Assembly: GCA_963748205.1 (NCBI GenBank)
Contig: CAVVIB010000028.1
Span: 72,620 to 136,619 of the forward strand
Direction of reading: 5' to 3'
Length of the DNA stretch: 64,000 bases
DNA from: JAIBJN01 sp963748205
GTDB lineage: Bacteria; Actinomycetota; Thermoleophilia; Gaiellales; Gaiellaceae
The notes under the pieces are model-generated. The model saw only the letters and a program-made list of their open reading frames with translations. It made no database searches and had not been told where the DNA came from. Position numbers and translations under genes: made by a program. This document shows, in pieces, positions 31,885 through 41,404 of the stretch. Position 1 is the first letter of the stretch; every line of letters begins with the position of its first letter.

Positions 31885-33024
31885 ATGCGCAGGCTCTTGC
31901 TCGTCGCCGCCGTGCTCGGCGTTGCTCTCGCCGTGGCCGGAGGCGCTCAGGCCCGGGTCATCCCGGGCCAGTACATCGTCGTCCTCAAGCCGGACACGCG
32001 CTCGGCCGTCGTGGCCAACGCGCACGCGCGCTCTGCGGGCGCGCGCATCCTGGCCGTGTACGGCGCCGCCCTCAAGGGGTACACCGCACGCCTGACACCG
32101 GCCCAGCTGGCCGCCGTCCGCGCCGATCCGCGGGTCGCGTACGTCGAGGCCGACCGCACGGTCTCGATCTCGACGACGCAGACGAACGCGCCGTGGGGAC
32201 TCGACCGGATCGACCAGCGCGCACGACCCCTCAGCACCACGTACACGTACTTCAACACCGGCGCCGGCGTTCGCGCCTACATCATCGACACCGGGATCCG
32301 GTTCTCCCACTCCCAGTTCGGCGGCAGAGCGTCGACCGGCTTCGACGCGATCGACGGCGGGAGCGCCGACGACTGCAACGGGCACGGCACGCACGTGGCC
32401 GGCACGGTCGGCGGCTCGACCTACGGCGTCGCCAAGGGCGTCAGCCTGATCGGCGTCCGCGTGCTCGGCTGCAACGGCAGCGGGTCGACCTCGGGCGTCA
32501 TCGCCGGCGTCAACTGGGTGACCGGGAACCACCAGGCGGGCCAGCCGGCCGTGGCCAACATGAGCCTCGGCGGGGGTGCGAGCTCCGCGCTCGACACGGC
32601 TGTCCGCAACTCGATCGCCGACGGCGTCAGCTACGCGGTCGCAGCGGGGAACGGCAACGCGCTGGGCATCGCCCAGAACGCGTGCAACTCCTCCCCCGCC
32701 CGCGTCGGCGAGGCGATGACGATCAGCGCGACCGACTCGAGCGACCGGAAGGCGTCGTGGGCCAACTACGGCAACTGCGTCGACTGGTTCGCGCCGGGCG
32801 TCTCGATCACGTCTGCCTGGTACAACAGCAACACCGCCACGCGGACGATCAGCGGCACCTCGATGGCGACGCCGCACACCGCCGGCGTGGCCGCGCTCTA
32901 CCTCCAGAGCAACACGGGCGCATCGCCTGCGAGCGTGCGCACGGCGCTCTTCAACCTGACGACGAAGGGCGTCGTCACGTCGTCCTCGACGACGAACAAC
33001 CACCTTCTGTTCACCAACTTCTAG
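31885..33024 (+). CDS. Secreted subtilisin-like serine protease (proteinase K type)
   Basis: 379 residues. Signal peptide 1-23, an I9 inhibitor propeptide at about 28-95 (YIVVLKPDTRSAVVANAHAR to VAYVEADRTV), then a peptidase S8 domain with Asp135 (YIIDTGI), His167 (CNGHGTHVAG) and Ser326 (SGTSMATPH). ANMSLGGGASSALD and AAGN supply the oxyanion site. Domain order and length match extracellular proteinase K-like enzymes without C-terminal extra domains. An AGGAGGAAACCT site fixes ATG 31885. Confidence 0.95.
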   Translation: MRRLLLVAAVLGVALAVAGGAQARVIPGQYIVVLKPDTRSAVVANAHARSAGARILAVYGAALKGYTARLTPAQLAAVRADPRVAYVEADRTVSISTTQTNAPWGLDRIDQRARPLSTTYTYFNTGAGVRAYIIDTGIRFSHSQFGGRASTGFDAIDGGSADDCNGHGTHVAGTVGGSTYGVAKGVSLIGVRVLGCNGSGSTSGVIAGVNWVTGNHQAGQPAVANMSLGGGASSALDTAVRNSIADGVSYAVAAGNGNALGIAQNACNSSPARVGEAMTISATDSSDRKASWANYGNCVDWFAPGVSITSAWYNSNTATRTISGTSMATPHTAGVAALYLQSNTGASPASVRTALFNLTTKGVVTSSSTTNNHLLFTNF

Positions 33025-33030
33025 GCCTGT

Positions 33031-33072
33031 GGCGGCCGGGGCCGGGGACGCTGCTCCCTGGCCCCGGCCGCC
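33031..33072 (+). terminator. Strong GC hairpin after the subtilase gene
   Basis: Thirteen-base arms (GGCGGCCGGGGCC at 33031-33043, complement at 33060-33072) around a 16-base loop, 6 bases after the stop. No T run follows. Confidence 0.55.
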
Positions 33073-33283
33073 GCCGGAGGGGCTATCATCGCTTGCGCGA
33101 GGAATGACCTCTCGCAGGCGATCAACGGGCCGAACGGGCAGACAGCCTGGCGTTGGTGGCACTGGAAGCCCACCGCCGTCTCCCCGTGCGCCTCGGCGCA
33201 GCCGGTGCCTCGATCGCACGTTCTCTGCGGCAGCACGGATCGGTCGCGAGCCGTACGGCGGCCGGGACCGGGAAGGGAGACGC
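33073..33283 (+). other. Intergenic region with structured leader
   Basis: TATCAT (33084-33089) may be a -10. Directly after it ATCGCTTGCGCGAG and CTCTCGCAGGCGAT (33088-33101, 33109-33122) form a 14-bp stem with one mismatch and one G-T pair around GAATGAC. The next 160 bases hold further GC stems and end in a good Shine-Dalgarno (AAGGGAG) for the RTX-like gene. Too short and unlike RNase P or tmRNA; I cannot assign it to a known RNA. Confidence 0.4.
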
Positions 33284-33736
33284 ATGAGAGCGCTCGCCGT
33301 CACCTCAATGGTGGCATTGGCAACCGCCGCGATCGCCTCGGCTGCGACGATCATCGGCAACGACAGCGCCAACGTCATCGTCGGCTCCGCCTCGGCGGAC
33401 TACATCGAGGCGAGGGGCGGAAACGACGAGATCGACGCGCGCGCCGGCGCCGACAAGATCCGCGCCGGGACCGGCGCCGACCGGGTCTACGGCGGGGCCG
33501 GGAACGACCAGATCATCGGAGGCGACGGGGCCGACTGGCTCTTCGCGGGGTGCCCCAACGGGAGCTGCAGCGCGGGGGCGAACGTCATCTTCGGCGGGAA
33601 CGGCAACGACGTCATCGGGGCCGACAACGGCAAGTACGACGACGTGAACTGCTCCGCCGGGAGCGGCGACGTCGCCTACGTCGACCGAACCGACGACTGG
33701 GCCGGCTGCGAGGTCCGCCACATCGACGGCAACTAG
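33284..33736 (+). CDS. Small secreted RTX-type calcium-binding repeat protein
   Basis: 150 residues. The N-terminal signal peptide is MRALAVTSMVALATAAIASA. At least five nonapeptide-like repeats follow (GNDSANVIVG, GGNDEIDARAGADKI, GTGADRVYGGAGNDQIIGG), the hemolysin-type parallel beta-roll that binds Ca2+. Four cysteines near the end (GCPNGSCSA, NCSAG, AGCEV) could form disulfides. No effector domain is present. It follows the subtilase gene after a terminator-like hairpin. Confidence 0.78.
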   Translation: MRALAVTSMVALATAAIASAATIIGNDSANVIVGSASADYIEARGGNDEIDARAGADKIRAGTGADRVYGGAGNDQIIGGDGADWLFAGCPNGSCSAGANVIFGGNGNDVIGADNGKYDDVNCSAGSGDVAYVDRTDDWAGCEVRHIDGN

Positions 33737-33744
33737 AGCCGCCG

Positions 33745-35139
33745 CTAGCGCTTGACGCGGAAGAAGCCCTGCGGTGCCAGGGCCGCGACCCGTCGCGTCA
33801 GCGGATCGACCGAGCGACCGTCGTCCTCGCGCCGCTCCTTGCGCTTCACCGCACCGCGGACGACGAAGCCGCCCAGGTAGCGCACCGGCTCCGGCGGAAA
33901 CTGCCGCGCGATCCCCCGGTTCAGGCCGCACCCCGACCACTCGTCGTCGCGGCCGAGGGCGCTCGAGGCGAGGATCTTCCCCGCCGTCAGGGTCGGGGCG
34001 ACCCCGTTGCCCGAGTACCCCACGCCGTAGACGATCGGGACGGAGCCCGGCAGGCGGCCGAAGACGGGCGCCCCGTCGGCCGTGCGGTCGATCGGTCCTC
34101 CCCACGCGTGGGTGACCTCGACGCCCTCCGCGTACGGCACGAGGCGCACGAGGTCGCGGCGGAGCACGCTCTCGGCGCCGTCGCTCTCGGCGAAGAACTC
34201 GTCCTCCACCCGACCGCCGAACGCGTGGCGGTGGCCGCCCTGGCCGAACGCGATCCGGCCGTCGCTCGTCGTCCGGTAGTAGTGCACCATCAGGCGGCAG
34301 TTCGAGATCGCCTCATCGCCCGTCCACCCCGCCTCCTCGAGGCGCTCCGGCATCGGCGCCGTCGCCACCATGTCGCTCGAGACCGCCACGACCGCCCGCT
34401 TGAGCTCGGGGACGGACGCGAGCCAGGCGCCCGTCGCGAGCACGATCGCCCCGGCCTCGACGGAGCCGGAGGGCGTCCGGACGATGCCCCGCTCGCGATC
34501 GAGGTCGACCATCGGCGTGCGCTCGAAGATCCGGATCCCGCGCTCGAGCGCGACGCGCCGCAGGCCGCGCGCGAGGAGCGCCGGCTGCACCGTCGCGGCG
34601 CCGGCCTCGAAGACGGCGCCCAGGTGAACCGGAGAGCCCGTCCGCCGCTGGACCTCCTCGGCCGAGAGAAGCTCGAACGGCTGCTCGCCGGCGCGCTCCG
34701 CCGCGGCGACCGCGCCCTCCCACGAGCCGACCTGCGCGGGGGACGTCGCCGTCCAGAGCCAGCCGCCGCGCCGGTAGTGGGCGTCGATGCCCTCCCGCTC
34801 GCAGAACGCGCCGAGCTCGTCGACCGCCTGGGCCGAGATCCGCACGAGCCGGAATGCCTCTTCCTCGCCCGCGCGCTTGATCAGCGTCTCGATCTTGGGC
34901 CACCACGAGAGCGCGAACCCGCCGTTCCTCCCCGACGGGCCCCCGCCGCAGATGTCGGCCTCGACGAGGACGATCGACGCTCCGGGCTCGAGCTCGTTGA
35001 TCCGCAGCGCAGTCCAAAGCCCTGTGTAGCCGCCGCCGACGATGCAGACGTCGGCGCGAACGGGCTCGAGCAGCTCCGAGGACTCGATCCCGCCCTCGGC
35101 CGCAAGCGCCTCCTGGAGCCAGAGAGAGCGGGGGGCCAC
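33745..35139 (-). CDS. FAD-dependent oxidoreductase (DAO family)
   Basis: 464 residues. The Rossmann motif ADVCIVGGGYTGLWTALRI binds FAD, ARGLRRVALERGIRIFE and VLATGAWLASVPEL complete the D-amino-acid oxidase fold, and GVGYSGNGVAPTLTAGKIL is the closing FAD motif, as in gamma-glutamylputrescine oxidase-like amine oxidases. GTG 35139 has a TAGGCT hexamer 7 bases upstream. It may oxidise a primary or secondary amine; substrate not known. Confidence 0.88.
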   Translation of the reverse strand: MAPRSLWLQEALAAEGGIESSELLEPVRADVCIVGGGYTGLWTALRINELEPGASIVLVEADICGGGPSGRNGGFALSWWPKIETLIKRAGEEEAFRLVRISAQAVDELGAFCEREGIDAHYRRGGWLWTATSPAQVGSWEGAVAAAERAGEQPFELLSAEEVQRRTGSPVHLGAVFEAGAATVQPALLARGLRRVALERGIRIFERTPMVDLDRERGIVRTPSGSVEAGAIVLATGAWLASVPELKRAVVAVSSDMVATAPMPERLEEAGWTGDEAISNCRLMVHYYRTTSDGRIAFGQGGHRHAFGGRVEDEFFAESDGAESVLRRDLVRLVPYAEGVEVTHAWGGPIDRTADGAPVFGRLPGSVPIVYGVGYSGNGVAPTLTAGKILASSALGRDDEWSGCGLNRGIARQFPPEPVRYLGGFVVRGAVKRKERREDDGRSVDPLTRRVAALAPQGFFRVKR

Positions 35140-35146
35140 CCCGCCT

Positions 35147-35152
35147 AGCCTA
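35147..35152 (-). promoter_or_regulatory. Leaderless -10 element of the FAD oxidoreductase
   Basis: TAGGCT on the minus strand, 7 bases before GTG 35139; it overlaps the stop of the sensor kinase gene. Confidence 0.45.
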
Positions 35153-36949
35153 GACCAGGCTCTCGGTAGAGCGGCCGGGCGAACCGACGGTTCCGCCGTC
35201 GGGCCCAGCGACCGGAAGCCGCACCCGGAACGTCGTGCCCTGGCCCTCGTCGCTCGTCAACTCGATGGCGCCGCCGTGCGCCTGGACGATCGCGTGGACG
35301 ATCGTGAGCCCCAGCCCGGTGCCCTCGATCGCGCGATCCTGCGCGGTCGAGGCGCGGAAGAAGCGGTCGAAGAGGCGCCGCTGCTCGGCGACCGGGATTC
35401 CGATGCCGTTGTCGGAGACGGCCAGGACGATGTCGTCGCCGGTCACGCCGAGCGCGACGACCACGCGGCCGTCGGACTCCGTGAACTTGACCCCGTTCGA
35501 GACGAGGTTGTCGAAAAGCTGCCCGAGACGGGCCGGATCGCCCTTCACGCTCGGGATCGGGTCGACGTCGAGCCGCAGGTCGATGCCGCGGGCGTCGGCC
35601 GCCGGCCGCAGGACCTCGACGGACTGGGTGGCGAGGTCGACGAGGTCGACGTCCTCGGGGTCGAGCGCGAGCTTGCCCGACTCGATCTGCGCCACCAGCA
35701 GGAGGTCACTGACGAGGCGCAGCAGCCGGTCGGCGTTGCGGTCGACGACGTCGAGGAACCGCCGCTGCTCGTCGGGAAGCTCGGGATCGTCGAGCACGAG
35801 CTCCAGGTAGCCGGTGATGGAGGTGAGCGGTGTGCGCAGCTCGTGGGAGACGAGCGCGACGAACTCGTCCTTCAGGCGGTCGAGCTCGCGCAGCCGGTCG
35901 TTCTGCTCGACGAGCAGGCGCTGCGCGGCCTCGGCCTCGGCGAGCGCGGTGCGCTCGCTCTCGTAGAGGCGGCCGCGCTCCTCGCCGGCCCGCTCGAGCT
36001 CACGGACGAGCCCGACGAGTCGCAGGAGGACGAGCACCGGCAGGATCGCCGAGCAGACGAGGATGACCACGATGCCGTCGTTGTCGCCGGAGAGCGCCTC
36101 CGCCGTCAGCACCGCCGGGCCTGTCACCGCCGCGAGCGCGAGCGCGCCGAGGCGCCAGATCGTCAGCCGCTCCGGCCCTCGGCTGGGCGCCGGCGGCGCG
36201 GCCATGGACGGATGGAGCGCCGCAGCGCCGACCGAGACGTAGCAGAGGAGCCACACGCAGTCGATCCAGCTGCCCGTCGTCTTGCCCGCGACCTCGAGGC
36301 CGAGGAACGTCACGTCCGCGGCGATGTTGAACGTCATCCCGAGGGCGAGCAGCCAGATCGCCGGGGAGCGGCGGCCGGGCGCGAAGAGGAGCCTGACGAG
36401 CAGCGTCAGGAGGAGGACGTCCATGAGCGGGTAGGCGGTCGAGAGCACCCGGTCCAGCACCGGCAGGCTCTCGTCGGCCGCGTACGGGAGCATCAGGAAC
36501 GTCCAGCAGATGGCGAACGCGCCGACGGTGACGATCGCGGCGTCCAGGAAGCCCGCCCGCTCCTGCCCGCGGCGGGCGCCCCGGTCGCGGGCGAGCAGGA
36601 GGAGCCCGGCGGCGAGAAGCGGATAACCCGCGAGGTAGAAGAGGTCGGCGATGGACGGGAACGGGTCCTCCCCGAGCCCGTACGAGTAGATGTGCCACGT
36701 GATCTCGCCCGCGACGAAGAGGCCGAAGCCGGCGGCGAGGAGGAGCCACGGCAGCGGGCGCGCGGGCCGATGAATCCAGATGCCGACGAGGATCGCGAAC
36801 ACCGACGAGGCGGCGATCACGTCGTACATGACCGCGCTCCTCAGGTTGTACGAAAGCGTCAGGTAGACGGCGATCGCCAGGAGCGCCGGCACTGCGTAGA
36901 GCAGCGGCAGGCGCGCGTTTCGCGGCACAGACATCCACACGGTCCTCAT
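35150..36949 (-). CDS. Membrane sensor histidine kinase without an adjacent regulator
   Basis: 599 residues. About nine hydrophobic segments occupy residues 15-310, then a coiled-coil linker, a HisKA dimerisation domain (DEFVALVSHELRTPLTSITG, phospho-His) and an HATPase domain with N (FDNLVSNGVKF), G1 (VSDNGIGIP), F (FDRFFRAS) and G2 (GTGLGLTIVHAI) boxes. No PAS or HAMP domain and no response-regulator gene nearby, so it is an orphan. The membrane part may itself sense a lipid or membrane state. Confidence 0.9.
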   Translation of the reverse strand: MRTVWMSVPRNARLPLLYAVPALLAIAVYLTLSYNLRSAVMYDVIAASSVFAILVGIWIHRPARPLPWLLLAAGFGLFVAGEITWHIYSYGLGEDPFPSIADLFYLAGYPLLAAGLLLLARDRGARRGQERAGFLDAAIVTVGAFAICWTFLMLPYAADESLPVLDRVLSTAYPLMDVLLLTLLVRLLFAPGRRSPAIWLLALGMTFNIAADVTFLGLEVAGKTTGSWIDCVWLLCYVSVGAAALHPSMAAPPAPSRGPERLTIWRLGALALAAVTGPAVLTAEALSGDNDGIVVILVCSAILPVLVLLRLVGLVRELERAGEERGRLYESERTALAEAEAAQRLLVEQNDRLRELDRLKDEFVALVSHELRTPLTSITGYLELVLDDPELPDEQRRFLDVVDRNADRLLRLVSDLLLVAQIESGKLALDPEDVDLVDLATQSVEVLRPAADARGIDLRLDVDPIPSVKGDPARLGQLFDNLVSNGVKFTESDGRVVVALGVTGDDIVLAVSDNGIGIPVAEQRRLFDRFFRASTAQDRAIEGTGLGLTIVHAIVQAHGGAIELTSDEGQGTTFRVRLPVAGPDGGTVGSPGRSTESLV

Positions 36950-37000
36950 CCAGTCATTCCATCGGCCTGGTGCGGCGGATTCTTGACAACTGTAGAACGT

Positions 37001-40000
37001 TCAACGGCCGCCGAAATGGTGCGCGGCGGGCATGGCGCCGCGGACCTCGGCGTCGTTGGCAGCCCGGCGCGCCAGCGGGGCGAGCGAGACGAGCTCGGAG
37101 ACGAGCACGTTGCGGTTGCGCTCGACGCGCTCGAAGCGCCCGCGGGCGAGCAGAAGCGGCTCCCCCCGGACGAGCGCCCGGTAGCGGTCGTACACGGGCG
37201 GCGGGACGATCAGGTTCATCTGCCCGTGCTCGTCCTCGATCAGCATGAAGACGACGCCGCTGGCCGTGGCCGGGCGCTGGCGCGCGACCGCGAGGCCCGC
37301 CACCGACACCAACGCCCCGTGCGGCGCGCCTTCCAGGTCGGCGCTCGAGAGCACCTCCCCGGGCAGGTGCGGCCGGAGAAGCTCGAGCGGGTGGAGGCCG
37401 ACCGAGAGGCTCGTGAGGCGGTAGTCGGCGAGCATCCGCTCCCAGGGCGTCTGCTCCGCCAGGTCGGGGACCTCGCTCGTCGGCTCGAGCGGGAGGGCGA
37501 GCTGCCTGCTCTCTCCCCCGTCCCCGGCGCTGACCGAGCGCGGCGCGAGCCCGAGGCGCCAGAGGAGCTGCCGGCGCGGCCAGCCGAAGGAGTCGCAGCT
37601 TCCGCTCGCGACGAGCGCCTCCAGCGCAGGCCGGTCGAGCGGCGCGCGGAGCGCGAGGTCGGACACGCTCGCGAACGGCCCTCTCGCCGCGCGCTCCTCG
37701 ACGAGCGCCGCCGCCGGCTCCTGCCCGAGCCCCTTCACGTAGCCGATCCCCACACGCACCGTGCCGTGCTCGAGCCGGCACTTGACCTCGCTCCGGTTCA
37801 CGTCGGGAGGCAGCACCTCGACGCCGCGGCGCTGCGCGTCGCGGACGAGGCTCGCGGGCGGGTAGAAGCCCATCGGCTGCGCGTTCAGGAGGGCGCAGAG
37901 GAACTCGCCCGGGTAGTGGTGGCGCAGCCACGCCGACTGGTAGGCGAGGAGCGCGAAGGCGGCCGCGTGCGACTTCGGGAAGCCGAACGAGGCGAAGCCG
38001 TTGATCTTCGTGAAGACGAGCTCGGCGGTCTCGACGTCGGCGCCGTTCGCGAGCGCGCCCTCCACGAAGCGCCGGTGGTAGGCCTCGATCGCGTCCTGGC
38101 TCCGCTTGCGGCTCATCGCGCGCCGAAGCCCCTCCGCCTCCCCCACGGAGAAGCCGGCGAGCGCCATGGACACGTCGAGCACCTGCTCCTGGAAGATGAT
38201 CGCGCCGAGGGTCTCCTTCAGCGGCACTGCGAGCGAGGGATGGTCGTAGGGCGGCTCGTAGTCCGGGTCCTCGCGCATCCGCTGCCGGCGCTCGATGTAG
38301 GGGTGCACCGCCTTGCCCTGGATCGGCCCGGGCCGCACGAGCGCGACCTGGATCGTGAGGTCGTCGAGGTTCTCGGGCCGCGTGCGCAGGAGGCTCTGCA
38401 TCTGCGCGCGGCTCTCGATCTGGAAGAGGCCGACCGTGTCCGCGTCCTGGATCTCCCGGTAGACGTCCGGGTCGTCGAGCGGGACGCGGGAGAGGTCGAT
38501 CGGGCGGTCGTGGAGCAGCGCGATCTGCTCGACGCACTCCTCGACCGCCGAGAGCATCCCCAGGCCGAGCAGGTCGATCTTGAGAAAGCCCGCGTCCGCG
38601 CACGAGTCCTTGTCCCACTGGCAGTTCTGGCGCCCCTCCATCGCCGCGGGCTCGACCGGGACGAGCTCGACGAGCGGGCGCGAGGAGATGACCATGCCGC
38701 CCGGGTGCTGGGAGAGGTGGCGCGGCAGCCCGGCGATCTCCCCGCAGAGCTCCCGGAAGGCCCGCCAGCGCGGCGAGGCCAGGCGGGCCTCCGCGCCGGG
38801 GACGTGCTCCATCTCCTCCCCCACCTTGCGCGCGTTCCAGCCGTCCGTCACGCGCGCGAGCCGCTCCAGCTCGGCCTGCGGGAGCCCGAGCGCCTTGCCC
38901 ACGTCGCGGATGGCGCCGCGGGCGCGGTACGTGGCGAAGCTGGCGACGAGCGCCGAGTGCCGGCGCCCGTAGCGCTCGGTGACGGCGACGATGAGCTTCT
39001 CGCGGATGTCCCGCGGGAAGTCGAGGTCGATGTCGGGGACGGAGGACAGCTCCCGGTTGAGGAAACGGCCGATGGCGAGGCCCGCGTCCACGGGGTCGAC
39101 GTGCGAGAGGCCCGTGAGGTAGCAGACGATCGACCCGACCGAGCTGCCGCGGCCGCGCCCGGGCGGCAGCAGGTGGCGCGGGGAGCCCGGCCCCCTGACC
39201 TGGGCGGCCACGTCGCGGGCGAGCTCCAGCACCTCCCAGTGGAGGAGGAAGAAGCCGGAGAGGCCGAGATCGGCGATGAGGGCGAGCTCCTCGCGCAGGC
39301 GCTGGTCGGCCCTGTCGCGCAGCGGGCGCGGCGAGTGGCGGTAGCGCTCGTCGAAGGCACGCCGGCAGACCTCCGCGAGCTGCACGTCGGCGGGCGTCGG
39401 CCCGTCGGAGAAGTCCGGGTAGCGGTAGCCGAGCTCGTGCGTGAGGTCGAAGGTGAGCCGCTCGGCGAGCTCCGCGGCCGCCCTGACCGCCTCGGGGTCG
39501 TCCGCGAAGCGGGCGGCGGCCTCGGCCGGCGAGAGGAGGACGCTGTCGTCGTTCCCGCGCCGCTCCTGCTCGCACCCTTCGAGCGAGGTGCGGTTCTTGA
39601 CGGCGACGAGGACGTCCTGGAGGCGCGTTCGGCGCGGGTGGTGGGCGTGCACGTCCCCGGTGGCCACCGTGCGGACGCCGAGAGTCTCGGCGAGCGCCCG
39701 CAGCGCGGCGTTCCGGCGCGTGTCCCCGCGCTCGTAAGGACGCTGGAGCTCGACGTAGAACCGGTCGCGCCCGAGCGCGCGGGCGAGGCGCGCCGCCGTG
39801 TTCGGGATCGCGGACGGCCAGGCCGTGCCGCGCGCAGCCGGAGAGGCAGACGAGCCCTTCCGCCTGCTCCTCCAGGAGCGCCGGGTCGAGGCGCGGGTTG
39901 AGCCTTTCGTGCGCGTGTGCAGCCGTGAGGAGGCGGCAGAGGTTCGCGTACCCCTCCGGCGCCTCCACGAGCAGCGTCACGTGGGAGCCGTCCGCGAGCG

Positions 40001-40205
40001 TCACCTCCGCGCCGGTGATCGACCGCAGGCCGAGAGCCTTCGCCGCGTAGGCGAACTCGAGCGAGCCGTAGACGCCGTCGTGGTCGGTGAGCGCGAGCGC
40101 CTCGTAGCCGAGCTCGACCGCCTGCGTCGCGAGCTCTTCGGGGAGCGAGGCGCCGTCGAGGAACGAGTACGCCGAGTGGCAGTGGAGCTCGACGTACTTC
40201 GTCAC
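37001..40205 (-). CDS. dnaE2: Error-prone DNA polymerase III alpha subunit (one apparent frameshift)
   Basis: About 1067 residues when repaired. DnaE2/ImuC polymerase for SOS mutagenesis with ImuB. The PHP domain starts YVELHCHSAYSFLDGASLPE. The polymerase core has SSVGSIVCYLTGLSHVDPVD and PDIDLDFPRDIREKL with the catalytic Asp residues; KSHAAAFALLAYQSAWLRHH and a C-terminal OB-fold follow. The frame breaks at a GGG run (39804-39806); dropping one base joins LAVRDP to NTAARLARALGRDRFYVEL. GTG 40205 is chosen; GTG 40211 is equally possible. Confidence 0.92.
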
Positions 40206-40315
40206 GCCCACGCCACGCTTCCGGCACGGTCCGCGCGCCACGGGTGCGGATCCCGGCGGTACGCTCGAAAGCGGGTGGTGGGACGGGGTGCCCCTAGAGT
40301 TAAGCGCGAGTTGCG

Positions 40316-41183
40316 ATGACGGAGACTTCTTCCCAGGCGATCATCTGCGGGCCCGGCGAGGGCGAGCGGCTCGAGAGCGAGGACCGCGTCTACCTCGTCA
40401 AGGTCGCGCGGCCGGAGCTCTGCCTGATCGAGTACGACACCGGGCCGACCTACACGGGCGCCTCCCCCCACTTCCACGAGCGCCACACGGACGCGTTCTT
40501 CCTCCTCGAGGGCGAGCTCGAGTTCACGCTCGGCCGCGTCACGCACCTGGCCGGGCCGGGAACGGCGGTCGTCGTCCCGCCCGGGAACGTCCACGCCTTC
40601 ACGAGCCACGGAAGCGGGCGGGCGCGCTTCCTCAACATCCACGCCCCCGACTCCGGCTTCACGGACTTCCTCCGCGCCCGCACGCGCGGCGAGGACGCCA
40701 CCTTCGACAGCGTCGACGTCGACGGGCCGCAGGATCCAGGCGAGGGGACCGTCCTCGGGCCGGGCGAGGGCACGACCTTCGTCGCCGGGACGTCGACCTC
40801 CGTCTTCAAGGCGACCCGGGAGGCGACCGCCGGCTCCTTCTCTCTCGCCGAGGTCACGATCCAGCCGGGGACGGCCGGCCCTCCGCCCCACTTCCACCGG
40901 GAGATGCTCGACTCGTTCTTCGTCCTCGAGGGAACACTTTCCGTCCGGCTCGGCGACGACGAGCTGGAGGCACCGGCGGGCACGTACGCCTGCGCACCGC
41001 CGGGCACCGTCCACACCTTCGCCAACCGGAGCGACGGGCCGGTGCGCTTCCTCAACCTGAACACGCCGGGCGGCTGGGAGGACTTCATCCGCGACCTCGC
41101 CGCCGTCACGCCTGCCGAGGGCGCACCGATCCCGGGACCTGGGCGAGCTGTACGCCCGACACGACGTGGTGGCCGCCGACTAG
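40316..41183 (+). CDS. Tandem-cupin protein, one apparent frameshift near the end
   Basis: About 288 residues when repaired. Two cupin barrels: the first has SPHFHERHTDAFFLLEGELE, the second PPPHFHREMLDSFFVLEGTL, each with a His/His/Glu metal set, closed by PGTVHTFANRSDGPVRFLNL. Near the end a GGG run (41134-41136) shifts the frame; removing one base gives DLGELYARHDVVAAD and a stop at 41181. It lies antisense between dnaE2 and the DUF6504-like gene. A TAGAGT at 40295-40300 may be its -10. Substrate unknown. Confidence 0.82.
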
Positions 41184-41404
41184 GACGCCTGCCGGAACCA
41201 CGAGCCGCTCGCCTCGTCCCGGAAGACGACGACGTTCCGCCCCGTTTCGAGCACGACCTCGAAGTAATTCCTGCGCACCGGCTCCTCCGTCCACCAGCGG
41301 TCGGCCACGTGCCACTCGTCCCGGTGCGCGATCACGGGCACCCGGTCGACGGCCGCCGGCACGCGGCCCTCGCAGACGACCTGAACGGGCCGCGGCTCGT
41401 TCAG
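41180..41404 (-). CDS. DUF6504-like small protein coupled to imuB
   Basis: About 74 residues: PVQVVCEGRVPAAVDRVPVI, then HVADRWWTEEPVRRNYFEVV and a closing WFRQAS. Short proteins of this kind commonly follow imuB or dnaE2 in actinobacteria. The frame has no ATG or GTG near the imuB stop; CTG 41404 overlaps the imuB TGA as CTGA. An internal GTG would lose the N-terminal strand. I infer a coupled unusual start. The 3' end overlaps the cupin end. Confidence 0.65.
   Translation of the reverse strand: MNEPRPVQVVCEGRVPAAVDRVPVIAHRDEWHVADRWWTEEPVRRNYFEVVLETGRNVVVFRDEASGSWFRQAS

Noticed and set aside
33088..33283. 6S RNA, SRP RNA or cobalamin riboswitch
   Set aside because: Only a GCACTGG fragment resembles the B12 box region; no other conserved boxes or the central 6S bubble can be drawn.
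36973..37000. TTGACA followed by GAACGTTC as a second SOS box
   Set aside because: GAACGTTC lacks the four-base spacer of the LexA box, and the plus-strand orientation points into the antisense of dnaE2.
35042..39901. Plus-strand open frame of 1619 codons
   Set aside because: It lies antisense to the sensor kinase and dnaE2, both with full motifs. Its translation is Arg/Ala/Glu-rich noise typical of the mirror frame in GC-rich DNA. The same holds for 5938-7830, 20171-22765 and 28674-31415.
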